DNA of 64,000 nucleotides, taken from positions 60,731 to 124,730 of the forward strand of contig BPHE01000001.1 of NCBI GenBank assembly GCA_026003395.1, given 5' to 3'. The notes under the pieces are model-generated. The model was not told where the DNA came from, did no database searches, and saw only the letters and a list, made by a program, of their open reading frames with translations. Shown one piece after another: positions 1 to 7,770 of the stretch. Each line of letters begins with the position of its first letter. Position 1 is the stretch's first letter. Made by a program: the position numbers and the translations under genes. The stretch is from Vicingaceae bacterium (GTDB lineage Bacteria > Bacteroidota > Bacteroidia > Flavobacteriales_E > Vicingaceae).

Positions 1-1358
1 CCGGATTTTGCAGTTGATTTTTCTTGATTTTGACTTTTTGCCGGACTGATTGAGGGTACTTTTTGAGTTTCACCCGTTTCCTCAAGGGAATTCCGGGTTT
101 GCCCATCCGGTTTTGTAGCTGATCGATTGGTAATGCCGGATTTATCGTTATATTGTTGGTCAGGTTCTTTGGAGGTGCCTGATGGACTGGTTTGGGCTTG
201 TTGTACGGACTTATTGTTACTGAGATTTATATTATTTTCATCGTGCTGTCCGGAGTTTTTTTTTGTGTAAAGCTGAAACAAACGCATAATAGATGCTTCT
301 GCCCACAATCTTGGATTGCCTGCTGTGCGAATTTTTAATTCTGCTTCTTCAAAATGATGAAATGCATATTGCAAAAATTCTACATCAAACTTGGGAGCTT
401 GCTCTCTGTATATCATTTTGGATTCTTCGGTAGCTTCAAGAACATTGACTGCAGCCGGAAATTTCATGATTAACAAATTGCGAAAATGTTCAGCCATACC
501 GGCAAGAAAATAAGACAAATCAAATCCGTTTTTAATCAATTCGTCCAATAAAAGAAAAATCTCTCCGGGTTGTTGATTGAGAATGGCATCTGCAATTTTT
601 CCAAAAATGCGTGTCTCAATAACATTAAGATGTTTTATAACTTCATTGTAGGTGAGTTTGCCGTCGGTACTATTGACCAGCATATCAAAGATTGACAATG
701 CATCCCGCATGGCACCGTCGGCTTTTTGTGCAATCAAATGCAAAGCATCATCTTCAAATTCCACTTGTTCCTTTTGGGCTATTTTCTTTAAATGCTCAAT
801 AATGTCAGGTATTTGCATACGCTTGAAATCCATTACCTGACAACGGGAAAGGATGGTTGGCAAAATTTTATGTTTCTCGGTTGTGGCAAGAATAAAAATG
901 GCATATGATGGTGGTTCTTCCAAAGTCTTGAGAAAAGCATTGAATGCTGCGACCGATAGCATATGGACCTCATCGATGATAAATACTTTATACCTTCCGT
1001 TTTGTGGAGGCACCTGTACCATTTCTATCAAATGACGGATATCTTCCACTGAGTTATGAGATGCTGCATCAAGTTCATAAATATTGAACGACCTGTTTTC
1101 TTGAAACTCTATACACGAAGGGCATTGATTACAAGGATTGTAATCGCCGTCAAGATTACTACAGTTTAATGTTTTGGCAAATATTCTGGCAACAGATGTT
1201 TTTCCAACCCCTCGCGGCCCGCAAAATAAATATGCCTGGGCAATCTTGCCTGTCCTCAATGAATTTTGCAGAGTTTGAACAACGGTGGGTTGTCCGACAA
1301 CCGTCGAAAAACTGTCCGGACGGTATTTCCTCGCCGATACTATGTATGCTTCATTCAA
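1..1358 (-). CDS. dnaX: DNA polymerase III subunit gamma/tau, 3'-truncated by window edge
   Basis: Clamp-loader ATPase that loads the sliding clamp and joins the replisome polymerases. The reading frame on the minus strand runs open from 1358 to the window edge (about 452 codons), so the C-terminus is missing. Visible are the opening VSARKYRPDSF, the Walker A motif GPRGVGKTS, a zinc-binding cluster CNQCPSC, Walker B FIIDEVHML and the sensor region LATTEKHKILPTILSRCQ. The start is a TTG (1358-1356) followed by NEAYIVSARKYRP, which matches where homologues begin; an in-frame TAA lies a few codons upstream, so no ATG is available. The visible C-terminal part is rich in Ser, Gln and Asn, typical of the variable tau linker. 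It is divergent from the SRP RNA gene. Identity is certain from motifs; only the TTG start is an inference. Confidence 0.95.
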   Translation of the reverse strand, partial: MNEAYIVSARKYRPDSFSTVVGQPTVVQTLQNSLRTGKIAQAYLFCGPRGVGKTSVARIFAKTLNCSNLDGDYNPCNQCPSCIEFQENRSFNIYELDAASHNSVEDIRHLIEMVQVPPQNGRYKVFIIDEVHMLSVAAFNAFLKTLEEPPSYAIFILATTEKHKILPTILSRCQVMDFKRMQIPDIIEHLKKIAQKEQVEFEDDALHLIAQKADGAMRDALSIFDMLVNSTDGKLTYNEVIKHLNVIETRIFGKIADAILNQQPGEIFLLLDELIKNGFDLSYFLAGMAEHFRNLLIMKFPAAVNVLEATEESKMIYREQAPKFDVEFLQYAFHHFEEAELKIRTAGNPRLWAEASIMRLFQLYTKKNSGQHDENNINLSNNKSVQQAQTSPSGTSKEPDQQYNDKSGITNRSATKPDGQTRNSLEETGETQKVPSISPAKSQNQEKSTAKS

Positions 1359-1449
1359 GGTTTGATAGTTTTATTGTTGCGTGTAAAATTACTGATTTTT
1401 TCGAATGATAAAAAGATACGGCTTATTGGCATGTTTTTTATTCGGATAT

Positions 1450-1481
1450 TTTGATGAAATAAAAAATTTTGTGTTATTTTG
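1450..1481 (+). promoter_or_regulatory. Bacteroidota-type promoter of the SRP RNA gene
   Basis: TTTG at 1450-1453, a 20-base spacer and TTATTTTG at 1474-1481, one mismatch from the Bacteroidota -7 consensus TAnnTTTG. The box ends 3-5 bases before the expected 5' end of the SRP RNA, the spacing expected for the housekeeping sigma factor. Inferred from sequence only. Confidence 0.6.
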
Positions 1482-1483
1482 CG

Positions 1484-1586
1484 GCGGGCAAGTCCTTCAC
1501 GACCAGCTCCTGCCGAATCCCCCAGGTCCGGAAGGAAGCAAGGGTAGGCGGTCGTAGCGGTGCGATGAAGTCAGCTTGCCCTTTTT
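1484..1586 (+). ncRNA. ffs: Small signal recognition particle RNA (4.5S type)
   Basis: RNA scaffold of the bacterial signal recognition particle, which binds Ffh and directs nascent membrane proteins to the translocase. The terminal helix is visible: GGGCAAG at 1486-1492 pairs with CTTGCCC at 1575-1581. The conserved apical domain with its symmetric and asymmetric loops is present around 1521-1545 (CCAGGTCCGG followed by AAGGAAGCAAGGGTA). A T-run at 1581-1587 directly follows the closing helix and probably ends transcription. Length of about 100 nt fits the short form without an Alu domain. Confidence 0.95.
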
Positions 1587-1619
1587 TGTTTTAATTCTTT
1601 TTTGTTTGAATCTTTGACG

Positions 1620-1627
1620 TATCTTTG
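1620..1627 (+). promoter_or_regulatory. -7 box (TATCTTTG) upstream of the repeat-protein gene
   Basis: Exact match to TAnnTTTG, 23 bases before the ATG at 1651; transcription would begin near 1632. A TTTG at 1601-1604 could be the -33 element but is closer (15 bases) than the usual 19-21. Confidence 0.6.
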
Positions 1628-1650
1628 CATTAATCAATGCTTTATTTTAT

Positions 1651-3636
1651 ATGGAATTTTTCAAGCCACTCTTTATTTTGCTTTTGTTTTCTTTTTCTTC
1701 TTTTGCCCAAGAAACATTTAAAGTAGATGGAACTATTACTGATTATTTTACAGACCAAAAAATTAATGATGTATCTATAAAAATTCTTCAAAACAATAAA
1801 GATTTTACTCAATTACAATGCAATGGGAAATACAAAGTTTCGCTCCCTTTGGGATTTGATTATCAGATAATTTACCAAAAGGCGGGTTATGTTCCGAAAA
1901 AAGTGGAAATTTTCACTTCCAACATCCCGGAAGAAAACTTCTCTGCCATCAATGATTTAAAAATCGACATGACTTTGATACCGGTTCAGCCGTATGCGGA
2001 TCTTGGATTTTTAGAAAGAGAACCGATAGGGAAAGCCATTTATGACAGAAATAAAATTAAACTGGATTTTGATTTTAATTATGCCAATTATATGGCAAAT
2101 AAAATCGAACAAGCTTTGAAAAAAGCAAAACAAAAAGAAGAAGAACGCCAAAAAGCCATTCAGGATTCTATCGCTCAAGCAAAAAAACTCGAAGAACAAC
2201 GTAAACAACAAGAACTGGCAAGACAAAAAGCCATTCAAGATTCTATCGCTCAAGTGAAAAAACTCGAAGAACAACGTAAACAACAAGAATTGGCAAGGCA
2301 AAAGGCCATTCAGGATTCTATCGCTCAAGCAAAAAAACTCGAAGAACAACGTATACAACAAGAACTGGCAAGACAAAAAGCCATTCAGGATTCCATCGCA
2401 CAGGCGAAAAAACTAGAGGAACAACGCAAACAACAAGAACTGACAAGACAAAAAGCCATTCAGGATTCCATCGCTCAGGCAAAAAAACTCGAAGAACAAC
2501 GTAAACAACAAGAATCGGCAAGACAAAAGGCCATTCAGGATTCCATCGCTCAGGCAAAAAAACTCGAGGAACAACGCAAACAACAAGAATCGGCAAGACA
2601 AAAGGCCATTCAGGATTCCATCGCTCAGGCAAAAAAACTCGAGGAACAACGTAAACAACAAGAATCGGCAAGACAAAAAGCCATTCAGGATTCCATCGCT
2701 CAGGCAAAAAAACTCGAAGAACAACGCAAACAACAAGAATCGGCAAGACAAAAAGCCATTCAGGATTCCATCGCTCAGGCAAAAAAACTCGAAGAACAAC
2801 GTAAACAACAAGAATCGGCAAGGCAAAAGGCCATTCAGGATTCCATCGCTCAGGCAAAAAAACTCGAAGAACAACGTAAACAACAAGAATCGGCAAGGCA
2901 AAAGGCCATTCAGGATTCCATCGCTCAGGCAAAAAAACTCGAAGAACAACGTAAACAACAAGAATCGGCAAGGCAAAAAGCCATTCAGGATTCCATCGCT
3001 CAGGCAAAAAAACTCGAGGAACAACGCAAACAACAAGAATCGGCAAGACAAAAGGCCATTCAGGATTCCATCGCTCAGGCAAAAAAACTCGAAGAACAAC
3101 GTAAACAACAAGAATCGGCAAGGCAAAAGGCCATTCAGGATTCCATCGCTCAGGCAAAAAAACTCGAAGAACAACGTAAACAACAAGAATCGGCAAGGCA
3201 AAAGGCCATTCAGGATTCCATCGCTCAGGCAAAAAAACTCGAAGAACAACGTAAACAACAAGAATCGGCAAGGCAAAAAGCCATTCAGGATTCCATCGCT
3301 CAGGCAAAAAAACTCGAAGAACAACGTAAACAACAAGAATCGGCAAGACAAAAAGCCATTCAGGATTCCATCGCTCAGGCAAAAAAACTCGAAGAACAAC
3401 GTAAACAACAAGAATCGGCAAGACAAAAGGCCATTCAGGATTCCATCGTCCGGGCGAAAAACGACACTTTATATAATCACAAAGATAACACCGGTAAAAA
3501 CAAGACCAATAAAAATCCCGATGAACCGAATGAAAACAAAACGGGTATCATCATTCATTCAACTCAACAAAATAACAATACAACAAAAAACAAAAACAAA
3601 AATTTACCAAAAGGAACGAAAATCAAAATAGATTAA
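1651..3636 (+). CDS. Secreted coiled-coil repeat protein with N-terminal carboxypeptidase-regulatory-like domain
   Basis: Function unknown. The 661-residue product starts with a signal peptide (about residues 1-19, ending FSSFAQ). Residues 22-110 resemble the carboxypeptidase-regulatory/CNA-B-like beta sandwich common in Bacteroidota surface proteins (VDGTITD, GYVPKKVEI). From about residue 160 the protein is a nearly perfect 25-residue repeat (KAIQDSIAQAKKLEEQRKQQ followed by ESARQ), 17 full copies plus the start of an 18th, strongly predicted to form a long charged coiled coil. The tail (about 605-661) is Lys/Asn/Thr-rich and ends GTKIKID; no sorting domain or anchor is seen. It probably extends through the periplasm or along the surface. 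Two genes follow in the same direction (next start 27 bases after the stop). The repeat copies are so alike that length must vary between strains. Confidence 0.85.
   Translation: MEFFKPLFILLLFSFSSFAQETFKVDGTITDYFTDQKINDVSIKILQNNKDFTQLQCNGKYKVSLPLGFDYQIIYQKAGYVPKKVEIFTSNIPEENFSAINDLKIDMTLIPVQPYADLGFLEREPIGKAIYDRNKIKLDFDFNYANYMANKIEQALKKAKQKEEERQKAIQDSIAQAKKLEEQRKQQELARQKAIQDSIAQVKKLEEQRKQQELARQKAIQDSIAQAKKLEEQRIQQELARQKAIQDSIAQAKKLEEQRKQQELTRQKAIQDSIAQAKKLEEQRKQQESARQKAIQDSIAQAKKLEEQRKQQESARQKAIQDSIAQAKKLEEQRKQQESARQKAIQDSIAQAKKLEEQRKQQESARQKAIQDSIAQAKKLEEQRKQQESARQKAIQDSIAQAKKLEEQRKQQESARQKAIQDSIAQAKKLEEQRKQQESARQKAIQDSIAQAKKLEEQRKQQESARQKAIQDSIAQAKKLEEQRKQQESARQKAIQDSIAQAKKLEEQRKQQESARQKAIQDSIAQAKKLEEQRKQQESARQKAIQDSIAQAKKLEEQRKQQESARQKAIQDSIAQAKKLEEQRKQQESARQKAIQDSIVRAKNDTLYNHKDNTGKNKTNKNPDEPNENKTGIIIHSTQQNNNTTKNKNKNLPKGTKIKID
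2156..3430 (+). repeat. Seventeen tandem copies of a 75-bp coding repeat
   Basis: CCATTCA recurs exactly every 75 bases from 2156 to 3431, giving 17 complete units and a partial 18th. Each unit encodes 25 residues. Copies 1-4 carry amino-acid variants (A/V, K/I, ELAR/ELTR), whereas copies 5-17 encode identical peptides and differ only at silent positions (caa/cag, cgc/cgt, aga/agg), indicating recent expansion or homogenisation of the 3' portion. Because 75 is divisible by 3, gain or loss of units keeps the gene in frame. Confidence 0.97.
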
Positions 3637-3663
3637 CGGCACAATTATTGATTAACAAACTTT

Positions 3664-4536
3664 ATGAAAACCATTTATCCTTTTTTGTTTTTGTATTTAA
3701 CTTCACTCTTCGTTTCCGCCCAACAAATTTTATGGGAAAATGAAGTCATCTATGCTATTCCTTTTATTCAAAAAGACCAAAAAACAATTAAACGCCAATT
3801 AGGATATGACCTTTCTTATCAATCAAGGATAGCATTTTCCGTTAACGAAATAATCGAAATTAATGGTGGATTCGAACAGCATCTATTTCATAACCGCGTA
3901 AAAGATTTAAGTTTTGGTGAAACCTACAATGGATTTAGAAATTTAAGCAAAATCGACATAAACTATTATGGACTTCAGGCAGGATTAAAAATTTACTTAC
4001 CTTTTTCCAACGGACTCTTGCAACATTTTATACAAGCAAATTATCATACTACCTTTTTACCAAATGGCACGATGATTGATTCCGCTTTTTTCCCTTTAGG
4101 TAACGAATCGGTCAAACTAACCACCAATGTTCCGGGCAAATTCGATTTTATCGATCTATCCGCAGGAATTCAAGGAATTTTAACTTACAACCTTTCATGG
4201 ACTTTTCGTATAGGCACGACAATACCAATAGACAACCAATGGATAACTACCTCTTTGGAAAGAATAAACAACAATTCTTTCTCACAATCAAAATCACAAA
4301 TAAAGTTCACCGGTTATGGTGTTTCTTTAGGTTTGGGTTTACGCTATAAAATTATGAAATTTCATTACCCGCGTATACGTATCTCTCCTCCTGATCATAA
4401 ACCTAAGGACAAATCTCCTCAAATAGCCAATGTGGTGGATACTTCTGCAAAAATTCTTCATCAACGGCCATATGATCATCAGAAACACATGGGTCGTGAA
4501 CGATTCGATTATCAAACTGACCATCTGGGACGATAA
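3664..4536 (+). CDS. Predicted outer-membrane beta-barrel-like protein, N-terminal part of a frameshifted gene
   Basis: Unknown function. 290 residues with a clear signal peptide (1-19, ending FVSAQ) and alternating aromatic/polar strands typical of a small outer-membrane barrel (for example YGLQAGLKIYLPF, YGVSLGLGLRYKIM). After about residue 235 comes a Pro/Lys-rich linker (SPPDHKPKDKSPQ). The last ~15 residues look like out-of-frame sequence. Reading HQRPYDHQK at 4463-4489 and then switching to the +1 frame would continue as TWVVNDSIIKLTIWDD, which aligns with the C-terminal module of the next gene but one (KTIKVNDYYQIFKIWDH). A single extra base near 4488-4492 therefore probably splits one gene of about 378 codons spanning 3664-4801. 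It follows the repeat-protein gene by 27 bases. Confidence 0.7.
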   Translation: MKTIYPFLFLYLTSLFVSAQQILWENEVIYAIPFIQKDQKTIKRQLGYDLSYQSRIAFSVNEIIEINGGFEQHLFHNRVKDLSFGETYNGFRNLSKIDINYYGLQAGLKIYLPFSNGLLQHFIQANYHTTFLPNGTMIDSAFFPLGNESVKLTTNVPGKFDFIDLSAGIQGILTYNLSWTFRIGTTIPIDNQWITTSLERINNNSFSQSKSQIKFTGYGVSLGLGLRYKIMKFHYPRIRISPPDHKPKDKSPQIANVVDTSAKILHQRPYDHQKHMGRERFDYQTDHLGR

Positions 4537-4801
4537 ACGCGAGGATGGTGATGAACTGTCTATCTATCTTAATGAACAAACCATTTTAGATCATTATATT
4601 TTGGTAAAAGCCCCCATGGTTGTATATGCATATTTGAAGCCCGGCAATAATGACTTAATTCTTTATGCCCACAATTTGGGAGAAATCCCCCCGAACACTG
4701 CCGTGATACGCTTAGAAGCACCCGGTTTTCAACACAAGGTTTTAATGAAATCCGACACAGAAAGATCTATGGCTATACGCCTAATTTATAAACCCAAATG
4801 A
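4430..4801 (+). CDS. C-terminal part of the frameshifted barrel protein (WD-EDGD module)
   Basis: Open frame of 123 codons overlapping the end of the preceding frame by 107 bases. From about residue 20 it contains a module of about 90 residues with the pattern TIWDDKREDGDELSIYLN, ILDHYILV, GNNDLILYAHNLGE and PPNTAVIRL. The same module closes the next protein (KIWDHAAEDGD, ILDHYRLT, PPNTCSIEM). The frame has no signal peptide and no plausible start of its own; residues before about 19 read as linker out of frame. I therefore take it as the 3' part of the gene starting at 3664. Such modules are seen in Bacteroidota surface proteins, but I do not know a function for them. Confidence 0.55.
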   Translation: MWWILLQKFFINGHMIIRNTWVVNDSIIKLTIWDDKREDGDELSIYLNEQTILDHYILVKAPMVVYAYLKPGNNDLILYAHNLGEIPPNTAVIRLEAPGFQHKVLMKSDTERSMAIRLIYKPK

Positions 4802-5604
4802 CTATGAAAAATGTTTTATTGACTGTTTTAATACTATTGTTGACATTGGCATCTTGTAGCAAGAAACAACAAGAACTTGAGATTGAATACCGCGGATGCA
4901 AAAAAATGAAAATAAGTCAACCCAATTATGCCTTTTTACCGGATACATTTTGCAAAAACGAAGGTTATGGAGGCGCTATCCGTTTTGAGTTTCAAATTGA
5001 CAGAGGAAAGGATTGTTTCTATGCTATCTCCCTCGATGAGGTCACTTTTTATCATGCACAGGGTATCGAATACAATGTTAGATCCAACCGATCATACAAA
5101 ATTGATGACCCCCTAGTTATCATTGACAACGAAAAGGTATCTTTCGTTTTTTGCTATTGGAGCAACGATTCATCCACTATTGCAAATTTGACCAACATAG
5201 TTGTTTCATGGAACATTGTGAGTGAATACGGTCAATGGAGTAATACATTGACCGAACGTATCGATTTTCCGGGAAAACCCATTTCCACAGCACTTATGGA
5301 TATAGTGAAAACAATAAAAGTAAACGACTATTATCAAATTTTTAAAATTTGGGATCATGCTGCAGAAGATGGGGATATAGTGACAGTGCATTTCAACAAT
5401 GATAAAATTTTAGATCATTATAGATTAACCAAAAATGGGGAACAATTTGCCATAATATTACAAAAAGGCGACAATTTCCTTTCCGTACTTGCTGAAAACG
5501 AAGGAGGAAGTCCGCCCAACACCTGTTCGATTGAAATGAACAATACCGAAATAAAAATAGACGCCAAAGTCAACCAAGCCAAAACAATCAAAATTGTTTA
5601 TTGA
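4798..5604 (+). CDS. Lipoprotein of unknown function with WD-EDGD C-terminal module
   Basis: 268 residues. A type II signal peptide with lipobox LASC (Cys about residue 20) predicts a lipoprotein. The middle (25-165) is a probable beta-rich domain with Cys at about 34, 52 and others. The C-terminal ~95 residues repeat the module found at the end of the preceding gene: KIWDHAAEDGD, NDKILDHYRLT, GDNFLSVLAENEGG and PPNTCSIEM. The start ATG at 4798 overlaps the preceding TGA (ATGA); a second ATG at 4804 is equally possible. The three genes 1651-5604 look like one transcription unit for an envelope assembly of unknown role. Confidence 0.75.
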   Translation: MTMKNVLLTVLILLLTLASCSKKQQELEIEYRGCKKMKISQPNYAFLPDTFCKNEGYGGAIRFEFQIDRGKDCFYAISLDEVTFYHAQGIEYNVRSNRSYKIDDPLVIIDNEKVSFVFCYWSNDSSTIANLTNIVVSWNIVSEYGQWSNTLTERIDFPGKPISTALMDIVKTIKVNDYYQIFKIWDHAAEDGDIVTVHFNNDKILDHYRLTKNGEQFAIILQKGDNFLSVLAENEGGSPPNTCSIEMNNTEIKIDAKVNQAKTIKIVY

Positions 5605-5639
5605 TTTCGAAACAATTAACAGTCAATGAGATTATAAAT

Positions 5640-5658
5640 CAATGATTGGCAATCATTG
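5640..5658. repeat. Perfect inverted repeat between convergent genes
   Basis: CAATGATTG and CAATCATTG flank a single G (9-bp arms). It lies between the stops of convergent genes ending at 5604 and 5696. There is no T-run on either side, so it is at best a weak bidirectional terminator; it could also be a protein site. Confidence 0.4.
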
Positions 5659-5695
5659 CGAAATTCAAACGATCAAATATCCTAATTGCAGAACG

Positions 5696-6304
5696 TCATT
5701 GAGCAACCGAGGTGATGACAAAACCCGCAACCAATCCGGCCATTGAATACCAAAAAGATCTTTGCACTTTACGGTTACGTGCTACTCGCTCATAACCAAA
5801 CAAATAATCCTCCTGATATAAATAAGATAGATCCCTCACGTATTTTTTATTGACTTTCACTTTGGGAATCAACTGTAGTGGAACATATAGAACAGGTACA
5901 ACCACCGGTAAAAATACTTGTTCATGCACCATAAAATAACCTGCGGCAGCACCAAGAGCAAAACCAATTGAGGAGGATACAAAGGGCTTATATCCATTCA
6001 TGGCATCTTGTTCGCCCCAGACAAAAAATTGCATTTGTTCCGCACTTAAAGTATTGCCATACAAAGAATCTTGTATGTAAATTACCGAATCTTGTCCGTT
6101 CAGATTTACAGAAAAGGCCCGGTAACGTTCAATATAAAGAGGTTTTGAAGATTTTTTAATAGTATACATTTTTATCTCTGTTGGAGTAATTGAATCTATC
6201 CTCCCCTCAATGATTTTTCCATTCAATAATGTAACCTGGTGTTGGCCAAATATTGCCACACCCTGCAAAATCAATAAAACAATGAAAATTTTTTTTTGCC
6301 ACAT
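5696..6304 (-). CDS. Hypothetical membrane-associated protein
   Basis: About 202 residues when started at the ATG at 6304, chosen because it places a good signal peptide at the N-terminus (WQKKIFIVLLILQGVAIFGQ). An upstream in-frame start at 6340 would only add a polar tail. After the signal peptide the sequence has a short beta-rich stretch (VTLLNGKIIEGRIDSITPTEI), a pattern common in Bacteroidota proteins that begin with a small barrel-like domain. Two hydrophobic stretches (about 115-150) and one at the C-terminus (WYSMAGLVAGFVITSV) could be membrane segments. Its stop lies 92 bases from the convergent lipoprotein gene. No function recognised. Confidence 0.7.
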   Translation of the reverse strand: MWQKKIFIVLLILQGVAIFGQHQVTLLNGKIIEGRIDSITPTEIKMYTIKKSSKPLYIERYRAFSVNLNGQDSVIYIQDSLYGNTLSAEQMQFFVWGEQDAMNGYKPFVSSSIGFALGAAAGYFMVHEQVFLPVVVPVLYVPLQLIPKVKVNKKYVRDLSYLYQEDYLFGYERVARNRKVQRSFWYSMAGLVAGFVITSVAQ

Positions 6305-6580
6305 ATATCTAATTCTTGTTTGCGAAGTTAAAAAATTCAAATGCCAATGAATAAATATTAATCATTAATTTTTAATTGCAAATTATATTCAAAATCAGAT
6401 GCAAGATAGTAAAAAAGCAAATATGGTTTTATATAAAATTTAAAATAGGATTTTTTAGTACAATAGGGTTATTATCGTTGAAAATATTGCTTTATCAAAA
6501 ACGGATTTTTATTTACTTGCATCAACGGATGTCCCTGAAACAAATAAAAAATTAACCTTATTTTTTTATTCGGTTAGAAC

Positions 6581-7489
6581 TTAATGAAGCATAATAATTT
6601 GTCCCGGTTTGGGATTGGTACCCGGAATCATTCGATTGATTTTATAAAGTTTTTTCAATTTTATGCCGTATTTTTGAGAAATATCCCACATTGTTTCCCC
6701 TTGTTTAACAAGGTGTTCCTTTGCTTTTTTATACTTAGCCCGTTTGGGTTGTAAATAAACGATTTCATTTTCTTCGAATACATGATTTTTATTTATGTCA
6801 TTATATTTTAGAATTTGCCATACACCCATATTCATTTTTCGGGCTATATCTTTTGGTGTTTGGCCTTTTTTGGCAAAAATGTATTTAATTTTATTGTCCG
6901 AAACCTTCACTTGAACATAAGACAAATCAATCTCTTGATGCAAATCTTGTTTTTTATTGATTTTAGGAGGTATCTTGGCAAAGTTATCCAACTCATAAAG
7001 TTTGTGGTTTTCAATGATACGTATCAACAATTCGTCATATTTCGGATTTGTAGCATATCCGGCTTGTTTCAACCCTTTTGCCCATGCCTTGTAGTCAGTG
7101 ACAGAATATTCAAACAAAAATGCATAGCGTTGGCGGTTGCGTAAAAATTCTGAGTGATCAATAAACGATTCGTAGGGATCTTTGTATTTACGAAAACACT
7201 CGTTTTTTTCATCATCGTCAATATGCATGGTTTCTCCTGTCCAATCATTGTGACATTTGATTCCGAAATGATTGTTGGCATATCGAGCCAATGGACTGTT
7301 TCCATCACCGGATTCCAAAATTGCCTGAGCCATAGTGATGCTGGCCGGTATTCCTGTTCTCAACATTTCTTTTATTGCCAGTTCTTTATACATTTCAATA
7401 TATTGCTGACGTGTTATCCTAAATTCAGACGGCTGCGAATGAACAACCATGATCATGAAACCCAACAATATTCCTAAGCAATATCTCAT
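6581..7489 (-). CDS. Secreted N-acetylglucosaminidase with two LysM domains
   Basis: Peptidoglycan hydrolase of the glucosaminidase family (FlgJ/GH73-like). 302 residues: signal peptide (1-18, ending VVHSQ); catalytic domain about 25-165 with IPASITMAQAILESG, whose Glu is the expected general acid, followed by NHFGIKCHNDW and YKAWAKGLKQAGYATNPKY; then two LysM modules (about 205-250, KYIFAKKGQTPKDIARKMN, and about 258-302, HLVKQGETMWDISQKYG) that bind glycan strands. It acts in the periplasm or at the wall, in growth or cell separation. It is transcribed divergently from the kinase-like gene, with a -7 box 20 bases upstream of the ATG. Confidence 0.9.
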   Translation of the reverse strand: MRYCLGILLGFMIMVVHSQPSEFRITRQQYIEMYKELAIKEMLRTGIPASITMAQAILESGDGNSPLARYANNHFGIKCHNDWTGETMHIDDDEKNECFRKYKDPYESFIDHSEFLRNRQRYAFLFEYSVTDYKAWAKGLKQAGYATNPKYDELLIRIIENHKLYELDNFAKIPPKINKKQDLHQEIDLSYVQVKVSDNKIKYIFAKKGQTPKDIARKMNMGVWQILKYNDINKNHVFEENEIVYLQPKRAKYKKAKEHLVKQGETMWDISQKYGIKLKKLYKINRMIPGTNPKPGQIIMLH

Positions 7490-7508
7490 TTTAATTTTGT
7501 TATTTATG

Positions 7509-7516
7509 CAAATTTA
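7509..7516 (-). promoter_or_regulatory. -7 box (TAAATTTG) of the glucosaminidase gene
   Basis: Exact TAnnTTTG on the minus strand, placing the transcription start near 7505 and leaving a leader of about 16 bases. No clear -33 TTTG at the usual distance. Confidence 0.55.
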
Positions 7517-7711
7517 AAGACATTTCAACAACTTATCAACACTTTACCAACAAGTTTTCAACAACCATGAATTCAATTTTACCTACGTATTGTTAATAAC
7601 CTGCTCTTGTTTGTTAAATGGTAAATTTCTGCAAAGTCCGGTCATGACATGACTATTTTGCAAGAACTTGGAATAAAGTTAATTTTATGTGATGAAATCA
7701 TCTTATTTTCC

Positions 7712-7734
7712 AATGAATTTGATTCAAATTCATT
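7712..7734. promoter_or_regulatory. Perfect 23-bp palindrome, candidate operator
   Basis: AATGAATTTGA (7712-7722), central T (7723), TCAAATTCATT (7724-7734): two 11-base arms with no mismatch. It touches a -7-like TTATTTTG at 7735-7742 and occupies the -33 region of the kinase-like gene starting at 7771. Size, symmetry and position fit a dimeric repressor or activator site; the protein is unknown. Confidence 0.5.
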
Positions 7735-7770
7735 TTATTTTGCTTTATAATTTAACAATAAGTAGATCAT

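Noticed and set aside
652-1454. Several plus-strand ORFs of 60-80 codons
   Set aside because: They are shadows of dnaX on the minus strand, which carries full clamp-loader motifs.
2318-3426. Two long antisense open frames (337 and 367 codons) across the 75-bp repeats
   Set aside because: The unit length is a multiple of 3, so any frame free of stops in one unit stays open through all. The peptides are hydrophobic, repetitive shadows without their own start signals.
2156-3430. CRISPR array
   Set aside because: Repeats are directly adjacent with no spacers and lie in frame within a signal-peptide-bearing gene.
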